A DNA stretch of 64,000 nucleotides from Sycobia sp. Sy_11. Taxonomy: Eukaryota; Arthropoda; Insecta; Hymenoptera; Epichrysomallidae. Positions 49,973-62,800 of this stretch are shown here, in pieces; within the stretch, counting starts at the first letter, position 1; each line of letters starts with the position of its first letter. Location: the NCBI GenBank assembly GCA_018907035.1, contig JACCIC010000098.1, positions 216,001 to 280,000 of the forward strand, given 5' to 3'. Below the pieces are notes generated by a model. That model made no database searches. It was not told the origin of the DNA and was given only the letters and a program-made list of their open reading frames with translations. The position numbers and the translations under genes are program-made.

Positions 49973-50888
49973 CGTTCCTCGCATTCGACCCTCTTATGTT
50001 CGGGATAATGGACTTTTTCTATATTACGTATGTGTATGATTTGGCGCCGGGTGAAGCGGCATCGCATTGGTATGGGAAAATAGTAATGCGGCTCTATGGC
50101 ATTGCCACGGTAATGCGCCGCAGAAAGTGCGGTAGATAGAGGAATGGGTGAAAATTGAAAGATTTATTGTTTTTTGAATGGCTGTCGCTGATACACAAAT
50201 GGTTTAATTCGGCGTGAAGTTCTCATTTGTCCATAGGTTCGCGAACAATTCGTTGTAAAACCATTCGAAATTATTGAAATTATACTTCGAAAAAGTTATG
50301 TGGAATAAACATATGTAAATTAAATACGAAATGATAAAGAAATCTTTCGTAAAGAAATAAATCTTAAAAATCAATTTTGAAATCAATTATGATATCAATG
50401 TAATCATTTAGAACAAATAAATACAGCATTATTTACAAGCAAATATAAAATTACCTATGAGATCATTTACAATTATTAAAATTTCAAATCTTACATGAAC
50501 TTATTTCAAATAGATGTAAACATTTTGGAGGAAGAAAAATAAGAAAGTAGATTTAAATTCAAATATACAATCATACATGAAATCATGTGAAATTATTGCA
50601 TCTGTTTTAAAAAAGAATCAACAAATAATATTAAAATAATATTAATAATAATATTAATAATATATTAATAATATTATTAATAATATTAATATTGTCACCT
50701 TCATTTTCTGATTTCATTGTTAAATTTTTAGATGCATTAGAATATCACCAATCTTGCAAAATGTGGAAAGACTATCGGAACAAAATCACGAATAAACAGC
50801 TAATAACTATAATCAGCTGTGGATCCCCTGTAAGGGTCGACGACTTACACTCTTCGAATGCTCGACTATCGAGCGTCGACAAGATTTT

Positions 50889-50892
<4 letters not shown>
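49972..50892. other. AT-rich stretch, no supported gene
   Basis: 50626-50693 is a self-complementary run of AATATT and TAATAT units that could fold on itself. A tract matching TGAGATCATTT at 50458 was checked as a bantam-like miRNA and rejected. Confidence 0.45.

Positions 50893-50955
<63 letters not shown>
50893..50955. repeat. (TA)n microsatellite
   Basis: About 31 TA units. Confidence 0.97.
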
Positions 50956-50956
<1 letters not shown>

Positions 50957-51517
50957 CAACGTTTATCTCCACAACAAAGCTCCCTGGCAGTTCGACAACC
51001 GCGATCGTCAAAACTCCCCTGACGCACAAAAGACCAAACGCAGCCGCGCCTTCGACAATCTCCAATTAATTGTCGTCCTCGTCGTCCGGATCTCGTCCTT
51101 TGATGGTCCTGTAAATAATCCGCGGAAAAAAAAAACGCCCGCGAGTATACGTCTTACATCATATACGGACATACCCGGCTCTATGCGATACATAAAAGGT
51201 GCAAACGAGCCGATGGGCCGCAGTTTTTTCAACCCCTCGCCCTGCCCCCACCCACTCCCATCGACCACCTCCGACAATGCCCGTAAGCCTGTCACCTCTC
51301 TGTCTCTCTCTCTCTCTTTCCCTATCATTCCCAACAAGTCGCGCAATATATACACATAACGAGCCGCGCGTGCGGGCAGCTTTGCAGGCGCAAATTCCCA
51401 TGTAAGCGGGCGCCGAGAGCTGGACGCGGCGACCCCCCGCCGCGGACGGCCGAGCCGCAGCGCACCGGCCCTTTCGGAACCGGTCGAGCGCCTCTAAAGG
51501 GGCTCGTTAGCCGCACG

Positions 51518-51520
<3 letters not shown>

Positions 51521-51564
<44 letters not shown>
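51521..51564. repeat. (TA)n microsatellite
   Basis: About 22 TA units in a CpG-rich block. Confidence 0.97.
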
Positions 51565-51570
<6 letters not shown>

Positions 51571-52315
51571 CACGTATAGACGCGCGCACACATGCGCAGA
51601 TCGCGCACAATGGCACAAAATACACGCGCGCGCTGGTCTATCGATGCTTATTTCGATCTGTTGCGTTTTGTTATGCATTAGAGCTTCCTCCCGACCTCAC
51701 CGCCGCCCTCGGGGGGCGCACCTGTGCCCCGCTGAATTAACGAGCAGAGCTCGCTCTTGCGCCCGTGCGCCCGTCCCTCCCTCTCTCTCTCTCTCTCTCT
51801 CTTTCTCAGGGCGCACTGCGTATGCGCGCATACAACGCGCGTTATATAGAAAATTGAAAGAGGCTTTGGGCGCGAACGGAGATTGCCCGCGCGAGCGGAC
51901 GCCCGCATTGTTCACGCGTATACACCTTCCTCGAGGGCCCCGGGGAGAGGGGTCAGTAATAATAACAACAATAACAATAATAATAATAATACGAAGAACA
52001 ACATATAAGTGCGTATTATAAGTCGCGGAGATTTGCGCGTCGGGATAAGGGCGCGGCCAGCGCGATTCGCTCGACTGACCCGCTGTGTGCATTAATGGGT
52101 TGAGTTTAAAGTACCCCATGCGCCTGCGTGCATGTGTATATGTTTATGTATATAATATAAATCCGAGGATTTAAAAATAAATCGCCCCGGTATGCGCGAC
52201 ATGTTTATCCTGGTTTATCGGCTACATATAGCTTTTGGAAAGGCTATAATGGACTATAGTGTATTTTAAACCCGTTCGATCAGTAACCGTATAATATAAA
52301 AACCCGTTGTCGTTT

Positions 52316-52356
<41 letters not shown>

Positions 52357-54278
52357 AGAACGCGATAAATCGGAAAATTCGATCTCGCTGTACACCTCGT
52401 TCGTAGACCGAGATCACGCGAACGAAGCGGTCACCGTTGATGTTTCGAGCGTCGCCGGTGAGGCGCTCGTGTATATTATGGAGAAAAATCCGGGCGCTTC
52501 TCACGAACTTAATTACCATCTAATCCTAGGATTATGCGAAGGGGGCTTTCCTGGCGTGTTTTACAGTAATCCTGAAAAATCTCGAACGTAATTCCATTAA
52601 GAGCGTCCTCTCGTACGCAAAAAAAAAAACAACCTCGAATCTCATCGGCCCGCATCGGCGCGTAATAAAAATTTCTATACCCTTTCTCTTTCCCTCCCTA
52701 CGCGGCCATTCGAAAATCGCCGATGATGGATCGTGAGCGGGGCGACCGGCCGCGAGTGTTTTTTAACCCGTCTCGAGTTGCGAATCAATCGACGCACGAA
52801 TGCGATGCCGTTACCCCCCCCCCCCCCCCCGCCGACGTGCGGCCTGATACGTCAGTCTTTATCTCTATCCCGCCCTTTCTATTCGCCATTATCAGTCGTA
52901 ACCTGGAAATCGCGCCCGTTGGAAATCAAATCGGGTGATTCCTTGATACCACCTTGGATCCCGCCGAGGGGACGTCCGCGAGTGTCTAAAATAAATATGT
53001 AAGTCTATTAAAGAATTGATAATCCTGCGTTACGTTCTATCACTAATAAATTGCGGCATTAATGTACTTCGGATACGTCGGTATATGGCGATATACTGAC
53101 ACAGTTTATGAAAGCGTTCTTGTAAAACCTTTCACTGGCACACGCGATTCGAGTAAATCTTATCAATCGACTAAATATATAGTCTGCCTGTACAGTAGGA
53201 AGCGAAAAACCTCGAAATTTTGCGTTAATACTTGGACACAATTTGTCGCGCGAGATGGACCATTATATCTGTAATATCAATATTTCAATATTAACGGCTT
53301 CTCAGTAATCAAAGCTGTGCAATTCAAATTTATCACGAGTCCGATATAAAAGCGCGTTTGTCAGATTTACGAAATTAATCAGAAATTCTTTGAATTTTCA
53401 AATTTTCCACGTAGCAAAGAGAAACATTACGAAATTTTAAGATGTTCAATTGTTAAAGTGACCATTACGGTTATCAATTCATTCCAGACGAACAAATTGA
53501 CGGAATTCAACTTACAAGTTTCAAGCACTACTTTATTGATCTTCGTAAATCTAGAACTCCGTATTTTGTTTACATCTTCTTTGCTAATTTAGAAATTGGC
53601 TTACACTTGGAAAAATTACTTTTACGACCGCGCCTCGACATCTGCGTACGCGACGACGATCGGATCAATGTTACTTATGCGCGAACGTGCAACAGCAACA
53701 ACGACGGCAGCAAGGACGACGAGGACGACAACTACATAACAACGGCAAAAAAAAAAACTACCGCTCGCGACCAAATCCGAATCAGCGGGACGCGCGGCCC
53801 CCGGAGCGCGGCGTACGCGCGCGCGCGGGTCGCGAGGCGTGAAATCCCTACGACCGCCGCTTAATACAAAAGTCTCTTCCCAACCCCCCTCTAGCCTCTA
53901 GCCCGGCCGTTCGTCGGCGGCTCGACTCGTCCTCCAGTTTTAACAAGGCTCGCGATATATACAGCCGCGAATTATACACGGTTGGCGTGGGCGGAATGGT
54001 CGGCACTCGCAGAGCTTGACGCGTCCGCTGTGTGTTCCCACACACACACACACGCGCGCGCGCGCACACGCATAAGCATGCACATGTTAGTGTGTGCGTG
54101 TATGTGACTGGTTCACCCCGCGCATCTATGTTATTTAAATATATATATATATGTAAGCAACGAATCCTAATAATATGGAAGCGGTAAGTTCGGGGCGTGG
54201 CGTATGACGGGTGTGAGGAGGGGGAGGGCTCGGTACCGATTTTCCGAAAGAATTTACGAGGAAACGTTATACTGGTGG

Positions 54279-54282
<4 letters not shown>
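51565..54282. other. Mainly CpG-rich DNA, no supported gene
   Basis: (CT)n near 51778-51801 and 52321-52350, an (AAC/AAT)n run near 51958-51992 and a C run near 52814-52830. 53000-53620 is AT-leaning with open frames on both strands (53059-53274) but no motif. (CA/CG)n near 54040-54067. Confidence 0.48.
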
Positions 54283-54336
<54 letters not shown>

Positions 54337-54496
54337 TTTGGTAGAAGTACTCGTTTCATCGAGGGCGGCGAATGTGTGTACAATGCAAGATTCGTCGTGG
54401 TTGGGACGTTACAGAAATGAATGGAACACTTGCGCGAAGACAATGTATAATGCTGTTTATACTTTCTAGGGATGAATCTGAGGGGTCACTCGTTTG

Positions 54497-54549
<53 letters not shown>
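54283..54549. repeat. Two (TA)n microsatellites
   Basis: (TA)n at 54283-54332 and 54499-54549. The second is followed by TTTA-type units to about 54583. Confidence 0.96.
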
Positions 54550-54553
<4 letters not shown>

Positions 54554-54583
54554 TTTATTTACTTATTGATTTATTTATTTATG

Positions 54584-55064
54584 ATATATTATGCGGACTA
54601 GATAATTCTTCATCGGGAAGTAATGTCGAGCGTCTAATAATACAATAGTGAACCAACTGCTCTATAGATAACAACCAAAAACTGTTCTAATAGATATATA
54701 TGAATATGAACTTTCAATTGATCTCAGAATGGTTTATCCGATGATTTCTTAAATTGAACCTATTCCTTTCGATAAATCTGCATTAGTATTTCATCCGTAT
54801 ATTAAATATTACAAATACTGAATAGGTTAATGAATTAATTATATATTAAACGTAATTAAGAGTGAAAATTTTATTCGTCCAGGAAAAAGTTAATTCATCT
54901 TAAAAGTAATTGATAAGGTAATGTGAATAGATTACATATTATAATAAATCAATGACTATAAATTTTCTGCAAGTAATATATAAATTATTGACATAAACTT
55001 GCATTAGTAAATGCCTTGTGTTCTTTAAAAATTTGTTTAACAAAATTTTTAAGCTAAACCGATA
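54584..55064. other. AT-rich stretch upstream of the candidate mini-gene
   Basis: Nothing recognised. Confidence 0.45.
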
Positions 55065-55303
55065 ATGGCAAAGGATAAAAGCATTAAACTAGAACGAAGA
55101 AGGAAAAAAATCATCAATATTTTGCCAATCATCGAAAGGATGTTGCCAAGGGAAACGGTTGTAACGAACTTGACGCCCAGAAGTAAGTGTTCGTACTAAT
55201 TCAATTTTTTCCTTGTATTTCTGAACCTAACGCAGTTAAAATGCCAAAATTAAATTTCTTATTAAAGTGTCTAATAAACATAAACAATAAAACACAATAT
55301 TAA
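55065..55303 (+). CDS. Candidate two-exon mini-gene for a small basic protein
   Basis: ATG at 55065, preceded by an in-frame stop, opens 39 codons plus one base to a perfect donor (GTAAGT at 55183). The intron would be 53 bp with TACTAAT and a pyrimidine tract, ending AACGCAG at 55235. The second exon joins in phase and reads to TAA at 55301-55303. The predicted product is about 62 aa, very basic at the start (KLERRRKKIINILPIIERML). No family recognised. AATAAA motifs occur inside exon 2. The intron is short even for an insect, so chance is a serious alternative. Confidence 0.3.
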
Positions 55304-56253
55304 ACTTATGCGATAAGAAAACTTTCAAGTATCGTGATTAGGATAGTTATGTTTCGAAACAAAATACACGTATTACAGTTATCAAAAGAAATAAATCTAC
55401 CTGAATAAATTATGTTTATTCAATGAGTTTTTATTTTATCACAACACATTTATCATTATTTTAATATGCTGCGGGAGATTATGAAACATTATATGTTGGC
55501 CATTTTTGTTTTTATTTTGTTTCTTTGTTTGACAATAATTAAGGACACTAACGGATGCATGAAATTATTATTGCTGTCTGATGTCTCACTGCAATTATGA
55601 TTCTTTAATTAAAAATTTTCTTCTATTTCATAATATTACAATTTTTACCTTTCCTAACATATGTCTAGAAACTCACAGTTTTGAGCATAAATCCATACTA
55701 TTCTAGTTTGCAAATAACTCTCGGTTAATGCTATTATAATTTCGTTCAAACCACCGGTGAGGGCGCCACTGTTGTCGCTGATCAACCTCGTGTAGGAAAA
55801 GAATAAACCTCTTATATAGATAAATATGGAACATACCTTCTCATAGTTGAAAAATACAATCCTCTTATAGAAAAAGAACGGGGAAGACAATTATATATAT
55901 ATATATATATGCGAGTGTGTGTGTACAATGAACATGAATAGAGCTGAGTAGCTAAGCCGTGCACTATATATATATATATTATGTATTTGTCGCGCGCGAC
56001 ATCGCCTCGATCCCCAAAAGGATTTTCGAGTAAAAGCGAGCCTGAGGCAAATCCCGACGACGAAGACGGTCCTACATATAATATATCGGGCGAGACGTTT
56101 TAATATATGTATAGAGAAAGTGAAAAACTTGGATTGCATCGCGTCGAGCACCCGATCGTCGTGGGATACGATTACCTACCCCCTCGTTTCGGCTTCCCTT
56201 ATAGCAGCGCAAGATGCATACGTAGAACCAGAGAAAGGGACAAAGAAATAAAA

Positions 56254-56258
<5 letters not shown>
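55304..56258. other. AT-rich to mixed DNA, no supported gene
   Basis: A 78-codon minus frame at 55654-55890 has no recognised motif. Short (TA)n tracts lie near 55892-55910 and 55965-55979. Confidence 0.45.

Positions 56259-56291
<33 letters not shown>
56259..56291. repeat. (GT)n microsatellite
   Basis: About 16 GT units. A (CG)n(GT)n tract follows at about 56375-56400. Confidence 0.96.
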
Positions 56292-56293
<2 letters not shown>

Positions 56294-56916
56294 CGAAGAA
56301 GGAATTGGAAAGCTTGAGCTTTATAAGCGCTTGCATTCCTTGAATTCGCCACTAAGTTTTTGTACCCATTCTGTGCGCGCGCGCGCGCGTGTGTGTGTGT
56401 GAAAGGCGTGTTGGTGTAGTACACGGGCTATATAGAATGGTACAAATAAGAATGTTGCTGTACGTATAAATTTTTTTTTAATGGTATATACTATATGGTG
56501 GATGGAAAACGTCGAAATGCAACGCTCGGCAAATCTGCAAATGTCGCGAAGAAAAATTGTTCAATAGAATTTTTTTTTAAATATCTTTCTGTGTAGAAAA
56601 TTTCATTCCTTAATCTGACTACAGTATCTGATTAGTTTTCCTTACTTAATGTTGGGATCGAGAAAGGAAATATAATCTGATTCTAGTTCCGATTTTTCTC
56701 ACCTTCTAGAAATTAATAAGATTTATATATTAATTCTTTGATCAAGAAATATTCAAGAAATATTTGAAATTGAAAACTCAAAACTGCTTTATACAGAGTG
56801 CAATTTAACTTAAAATAATATAATGCAAAGCTTGAATTTGCGAACCTTATGGTGTAATATATATATACACTATGTCCTGCTGTAGAACTCCTTATTTTGA
56901 CTATAATTTTCATAAG

Positions 56917-57035
56917 TGGAGGATAAAGAATTATCGATAAAATGGAAAGATTGTTCCGTAACATCTAATACAGTCGCTCAAAAGCTAGACTTTGAACTAA
57001 ATAGTAAAAACGGTCAATTGTCCACCAAATTTAAG
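56917..57035 (+). other. Exon-like open segment, unidentified
   Basis: Acceptor-like TTTTCATAAG, then two bases plus 39 codons, then donor AAG|GTGGGG. The peptide is polar and reads EDKELSIKWKDCSVTSNTVA and onward to a basic end. No ATG, partner exon or family found. Confidence 0.22.
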
Positions 57036-57149
57036 GTGGGGGAGCTGGGATTTCCATGTTCATTTTTTTCGCTCTCGACCACGCGCACATGGCGCAAACG
57101 GCATTGGCATCTACATTTCTAACATGTTAACGCGCATCTCTGTCTCTGT

Positions 57150-57181
<32 letters not shown>

Positions 57182-57552
57182 TTTCCCGCGCATCGCCCGG
57201 CACAGGGTGTAGGGAGGGTAGATGGCTGCGCGTCCCGAGGGCAGGTGTCCGAAAAACCCCGGGAGGGTCGAGCGCGGAGTAAACGAGCGGACAATGGTGC
57301 CAGCGGACGATCGCGGACGGCCATTGCAGCGGCAAAAGTTTATACCGGCGAGGGGGGGGGGCAAGCCGGACCAGTTTCGCCACATACGCATAAGCGTTGC
57401 CGAAGAATCGTTTCGCTATCTCCCCCTCTCCTCCTGTCTATCTCTCGGTCACTGCGTATCCGCGCGCATTGTGCCGTCCGGACGTACCTGTCCTCTCATC
57501 TTTCTTTCGCGCTCTCATTTCTCCGTTCCGTAGGTATTGTCCTTGCTGCTGG

Positions 57553-57553
<1 letters not shown>

Positions 57554-57597
<44 letters not shown>
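57554..57597. repeat. (CT)n microsatellite
   Basis: About 21 CT units. Confidence 0.97.
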
Positions 57598-57598
<1 letters not shown>

Positions 57599-58039
57599 CT
57601 ATCCTTTATGATTACAATAGTTTATCAACGTTAATAATTTATGATTATAATGTTTTATAATATATTTTGACTTTTATATTATTACATCTGGACGTGACAA
57701 TATATTGTTTACTTAGGTTTTTTGGCTTCAAATGACGTTAATAAGTCTCATTATTGACTATGTGAAAATATTCTTATAAATTTATAAATATGACATTTTA
57801 CGTCAATCGTATTTTTTTAACCGTATTTGCATACAATTACATAGTTTTAATCGTTTTTTTGTCAAATCTTTGGGGCGAGAATATTTGATGCATGCGTGAC
57901 ATTTAATAATATACGTATATATATATAGATCCTTGCCAAGAATTTACAACACAAAATATTTATTCTATATTTCTACAACTGTGAAATTTTATATATTTCA
58001 TTACTTTATGCTTTGACGATTATTGCATATAGAATTGGT

Positions 58040-58045
<6 letters not shown>

Positions 58046-58107
<62 letters not shown>

Positions 58108-58162
58108 TATCTCTGATCCTCATTCTTCATTCGACTTTTTGCATCTCTTCGCATGGCCATCC

Positions 58163-58214
<52 letters not shown>
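58046..58214. repeat. Paired (CT)n and (CA)n microsatellites
   Basis: (CT)n at 58046-58103 and (CA)n at 58168-58214, separated by about 65 bp of unique sequence. Confidence 0.96.
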
Positions 58215-58217
<3 letters not shown>

Positions 58218-59036
58218 TACACACATATACAGATATAGAAAGATGATACGCGGTCGACCCGTATACGAGGGGCGACGGATGAAAAAGATGCGGAAAGAGT
58301 CGCCTCCCGCTCTCGGCGTACCCGCGGAACGACGCCTCGCCCGACCCCGCGCCAGTTCTCGCGACATATGCCGTCACGGCGCTACTCTTTTATTAATCGG
58401 CAGTGTCCTCTTTCTGGGATGCCCCCCCCTCTCTCTCTCTCTCTCTCTCGCTCTCTCACCCCCTCGTATCTCGGCGTCGCTCCGGCGAATCGCGCGCACG
58501 CGCACATATAGGTACAATACAAATGTCCGCGACGAGCGGCGCGGCCGCAACCAACAGAATGCGGTCTGCGCCCGGGTCTGCGCTCGACTTTGCGGGGAAA
58601 CGCGTTGCGCAATATATTACGTGTGTATTATGTAGACGGCCGAGTAATTAATAATATTATTGTTGAAAGTAAAGGGCGAAAATATATAAGCCAAGCCCTC
58701 TGTCTACCCCTCTCTCTCTTTTTCTCATACAATATACCTGTGCATTCTCCACGCGAACTTGAAGGATACTTAATTAAGGCTCTTTTTTATACAGCTATAT
58801 ATATATATATGGTTCAAAAATATTGCACGCGTGCGCCAGATGAGGAAACATCGTATGCAATGCATCTTTTTATTTCCATGGAGTCGCAGCCTTGCCGTCC
58901 ATCAACAGAATATATATACACTTTTGCATTCTAATTAATTGTAATTACGAGTTCAACTTTAATTAAGCAGAAAAAAAGTCTTTAAATACGTTTCTGAACG
59001 AAATTCCAATGTGGATGACAAAACTGTATGTATATG

Positions 59037-59038
<2 letters not shown>
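58215..59038. other. CpG-rich DNA, no supported gene
   Basis: A second (CT)n tract lies near 58432-58456. Overlapping Arg/Ala-rich frames in several phases reflect composition. Confidence 0.48.

Positions 59039-59125
<87 letters not shown>
59039..59125. repeat. Compound (TA)n(TG)n microsatellite
   Basis: About 18 TA units pass directly into about 21 TG units and end in TATATA. The whole stretch alternates purine and pyrimidine. Confidence 0.97.
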
Positions 59126-59756
59126 TCTATGTATAATATATATAATGTATAAGCAAAGAAACGAAAGGACGTAGGTTCTCAAGGATTCTCATTGCATGTA
59201 TGTACTGAATAAAAATAATTTTCAGCCTTGAGCAATATGGTTCTCTAATGATACGTTAAAGTTTTGCAATTTAAAAATATACATTTTTTCTATATCTTTT
59301 GGTTCTAAGAAACCTTGAGTTTAAAGGTTTCCTGATAATTCATGACTTATAGATTTTGAATGGAATTGGCAGGAATTCGCTACTTAAAAAGTAAACTTAT
59401 AGTTTTAAAATTATAAATTTGCCTATCTTCGCGCGTAATGCTCCGTAAGCGTAATAAAATAATTATTTGTCATATATTCGTGAATAATTAATAATAATAT
59501 ACGTGAAACTATAATCTCGTATGTATATATAGATGTATAATAAAAATATGAAAATATTCTTAAGAAATTAGTAAAGATAAATAGATAAAATAAGTAAAAG
59601 ATTTATAAAGAAGGAAAATATTCTACTTTATGAAAGTATTGGTTTTAAATATACGTTATAAAAAATACAATACAATTTATTGGATAAATTAATAAATATT
59701 TCTATTGGTCTTACAGTCCAATTAAATAAATTAAAATTGATACATAACTATATCAA

Positions 59757-59757
<1 letters not shown>

Positions 59758-59800
<43 letters not shown>
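59758..59800. repeat. (TA)n microsatellite
   Basis: About 21 TA units in an AT-rich block. Confidence 0.97.
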
Positions 59801-59802
<2 letters not shown>

Positions 59803-61269
59803 AATATTAATACATATCATCACTATATAATAAATTGAAAATTATAATGACAGTCAGGCTGTCCTTGTAGAAAATCACCCCCGACGACGAATCTGAAATA
59901 AAAATGTATTAGCTGAAAAAAATTCCTTATTAGTAAAGTGCAATCTGACTGTAATCCACCACCTTTACCCAATTGAAGATAGGCTGAAGTTGTTCAAAGT
60001 TTCGAGCTCGCTACGGCTCCTCATCACGGACTAAACTCTAATAAAGTCGACATAAGAACAATTATAATATTTATTGGAAACAAGGAATTGTGTACGTAAT
60101 TAATTTAATTAATTTTTGCTTTCTGTTAAATCTATTATTGCTATTTTAATTTTCGACTTGCTAAGTCTACTTCATGCTTCGCTTATTAGTGAGACAGAAT
60201 GGAATAAAATTACGGGTTCAAATAAAAATATTTCGAATAGATTTCATGTAGATTGGTCGGGATATTAACTATAGTCGTAAATGCTAGGATTGATTTAATT
60301 ATTCCAAGGAGAATCCTCAAATATACGGGACATATGCAGAACAGAATCTATTAAGGCTTCGCTGCCTGATCCCAATTATGAATAGGGAAAACTGTCTACG
60401 CATTTTTATACGTGCATACGACATAAGCATTTATTTCGTATATAAACATTTTTAATTTTGCTGATGATAGGAAAAAAAAACACGTAAATCGCAATTCTCT
60501 TCCGTGTACGATTGGCATAATTTTCCATCTTCTGTTTTTCTCAAGTTCATCTTCTCAAGTTCCGATAAAAATGGCAGGACTTTATCGCACCTTTATCGAA
60601 ACATCGGCAGTTTTTCGGATAGTTCTTGGAAGATTTTCTGCTGAAAATTGTCCCGTACAAAATATCAACTACTATGTATTTGTTAAATTAATTCGTAATC
60701 CAACAATGCCCTACGTCTCGATCGGCAAAGAAGGGCGGGGGAGGGGGGGAGGAAACCCTCAGGTCAAAGAGATATATATACTAACATATATTATATATAT
60801 ATATATATATAGAATTAGCCTTCTTCCTCGCCAGGCTGCGTGCCGCATCTCCAACGGGAAAAGCGTCTGTCAACGCGACACGCAACCTACACACACTCCG
60901 ACCCGATAGATTACGGTGGCTCTTACGGCGCCTCGTCGCCCCGACGACCCGCTATATGGGCGAATGCGCGGGGCGCCAAACTGCGCCGCGCGTAACGCCG
61001 GCTCCCGCGGGTGGGGGAGTTGGGGGCTTCGACCGGATTTCCCGCTCCCGGCCCCTCCGGCCAATTCGAATATGCCCGCCCGATTCCTCGGACGCGCGCG
61101 CTCGGCGCGCGCCTTAAGCCGATTTTTCCGGGGACGCGCCGCCACGACCGTCACGACCGCGCCGACGTCGATAAGCACGGCGACCGGGATGGGGTGGGGG
61201 GGGGGTGGCGGCGAGCGCGGTTTGCCGACGGGCCGGGATTATACGCCGTCGGTTAATGCTGTTACAGAG

Positions 61270-61308
<39 letters not shown>

Positions 61309-62035
61309 AGTGTATATAGAATGAGGGGGCGGTCAATTGTCGCCGCGAGGTTTTGTCTCACCTTTTGTTGCTCTTAAGGGGCCGCTTGTCACGCCGCGCT
61401 CATTGTCCACGCTCATTAGCGTTAATCCTTAATGCTTTTAAAAATTACCGAAGTTCCTGGGACGAGGAACGGGGTCGGATTAAAGGGTTACCGACAGAGC
61501 GACATTGTTTTCTTACCCAAGGAAATACAATACTTGAGAAAACGAAGGCCAGCCATTAGCCGGTCATAAGTTCCTTTGGCTAACTTTACAGGGCGCCGGG
61601 GGAGGGGAGCAATTTTTAATCCTTCGATCGGACAATGGATGAATTATCCATGGGTATTTTGTGTATAAAGTAGTTCGTAAGCGGAGAATTTAAAAAATAT
61701 CCAGATTTGTAACAATAAAAACTCACAAAATAACTTTCACTACTTTTGCCAAGTACGCACTATAGAATAATGCGTTAGAAATGTGTGCGTTATAGGTTGT
61801 TAAGTTAAAAGCTAAGTTATATCTAAGCGTTTAAAAGATTCATTAAATTTCGATATAATCATTTGCGTAATATATACAATCAACATTCTTTTTAATTTTT
61901 TATATTAGGAATTTAATGCTGTGCCAGATCAGATACTGCTCGAGTTTTTTGTTTGGAATACATTTAAAAATATTTGGTAGAAATCCGGAAATGATTCATA
62001 ATCGGATACTGCGATTAATTTAATCAATTTAATCT
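59801..62035. other. AT-rich, CpG-rich, AT-rich DNA; no supported gene
   Basis: 60000-60040 holds an unusually GC-rich word (GAGCTCGCTACGGCTCCTCA) in AT-rich surroundings, which may belong to a dispersed repeat. 60730-61620 is CpG-rich with (CT)n at about 61270-61303. No coding signal recognised. Confidence 0.45.
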
Positions 62036-62494
62036 TTCAAGGGCCGGAAAGCCGATATATTGACTCAAAAACATAATGCTAGGATACCTCTTTATCCTTA
62101 ATTAAACTGATGCGCTAAGTTTGGATCTGAAGGTGGTTTGGCCTCATCACTTCAGAGTCAAGGTCAATGAAGGTCATTTTAAGGTCAAACCTAGCAATAT
62201 GGCTTGAATCATTGCAAAAGATATATCTTTATATTTTTGGAGTCACTGAGTTCGGGTTTTACGTCATTTTGACCTTAAATAAAAAGAGAGATGAAGATTT
62301 TTCCATGGTCAGGTTGAGAATATACCCAGGAAAATATTTGAAATTGGTTTTTACATTTTGAAAGCGATGGACACCAAATTTTCTCATTCAACCAATCGCA
62401 TTTCTGTCAATATCATTATTCACATAAATTTATGAATCTATTCTCGTGAAAGTACTTTGCCTGTAAAATTTTAGAAATACTTTTTGCTAAAAAC

Positions 62495-62539
<45 letters not shown>

Positions 62540-62800
62540 TGTCTATTCACAATCAAACAAATGTCAGATTCAGATGTAGGACCTCAGGATACTCTTAGAT
62601 ATAATTTTGGTGCAAATATATATGATACTTTCTGCATTTGACCTCGAATGACCGTGATTATGAGCAGTTATGACCGATGAGACTCCAGATTTGCATGCAG
62701 CACATCTCAAAATCTGGAAACATGATTTTATTCCTATATTATTGAACTAAAAATTTTTCATGACCTTCGAGGGCCGGACAGCTGAGATATCCCTCGGTGC
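62036..62800. repeat. Diverged two-copy repeat segment with AGGTCA half-sites
   Basis: TTTCAAGGGCCGGAAAGCCG at 62036 and CTTCGAGGGCCGGACAGCTG at 62765 are similar units about 730 bp apart. Both are followed by GATAT. Between them lie three plus-strand AGGTCA half-sites (62161, 62171, 62182) and two minus-strand TGACCT copies (62270, 62639), with another at 62761. Probably a decayed repeat family. Confidence 0.4.
62496..62535. repeat. (TA)n microsatellite
   Basis: About 20 TA units inside the repeat segment described above. Confidence 0.97.

Noticed and set aside
50458..50475. TGAGATCATTT resembling bantam miRNA
   Set aside because: Agreement stops after 11 bases and no stable hairpin is apparent.
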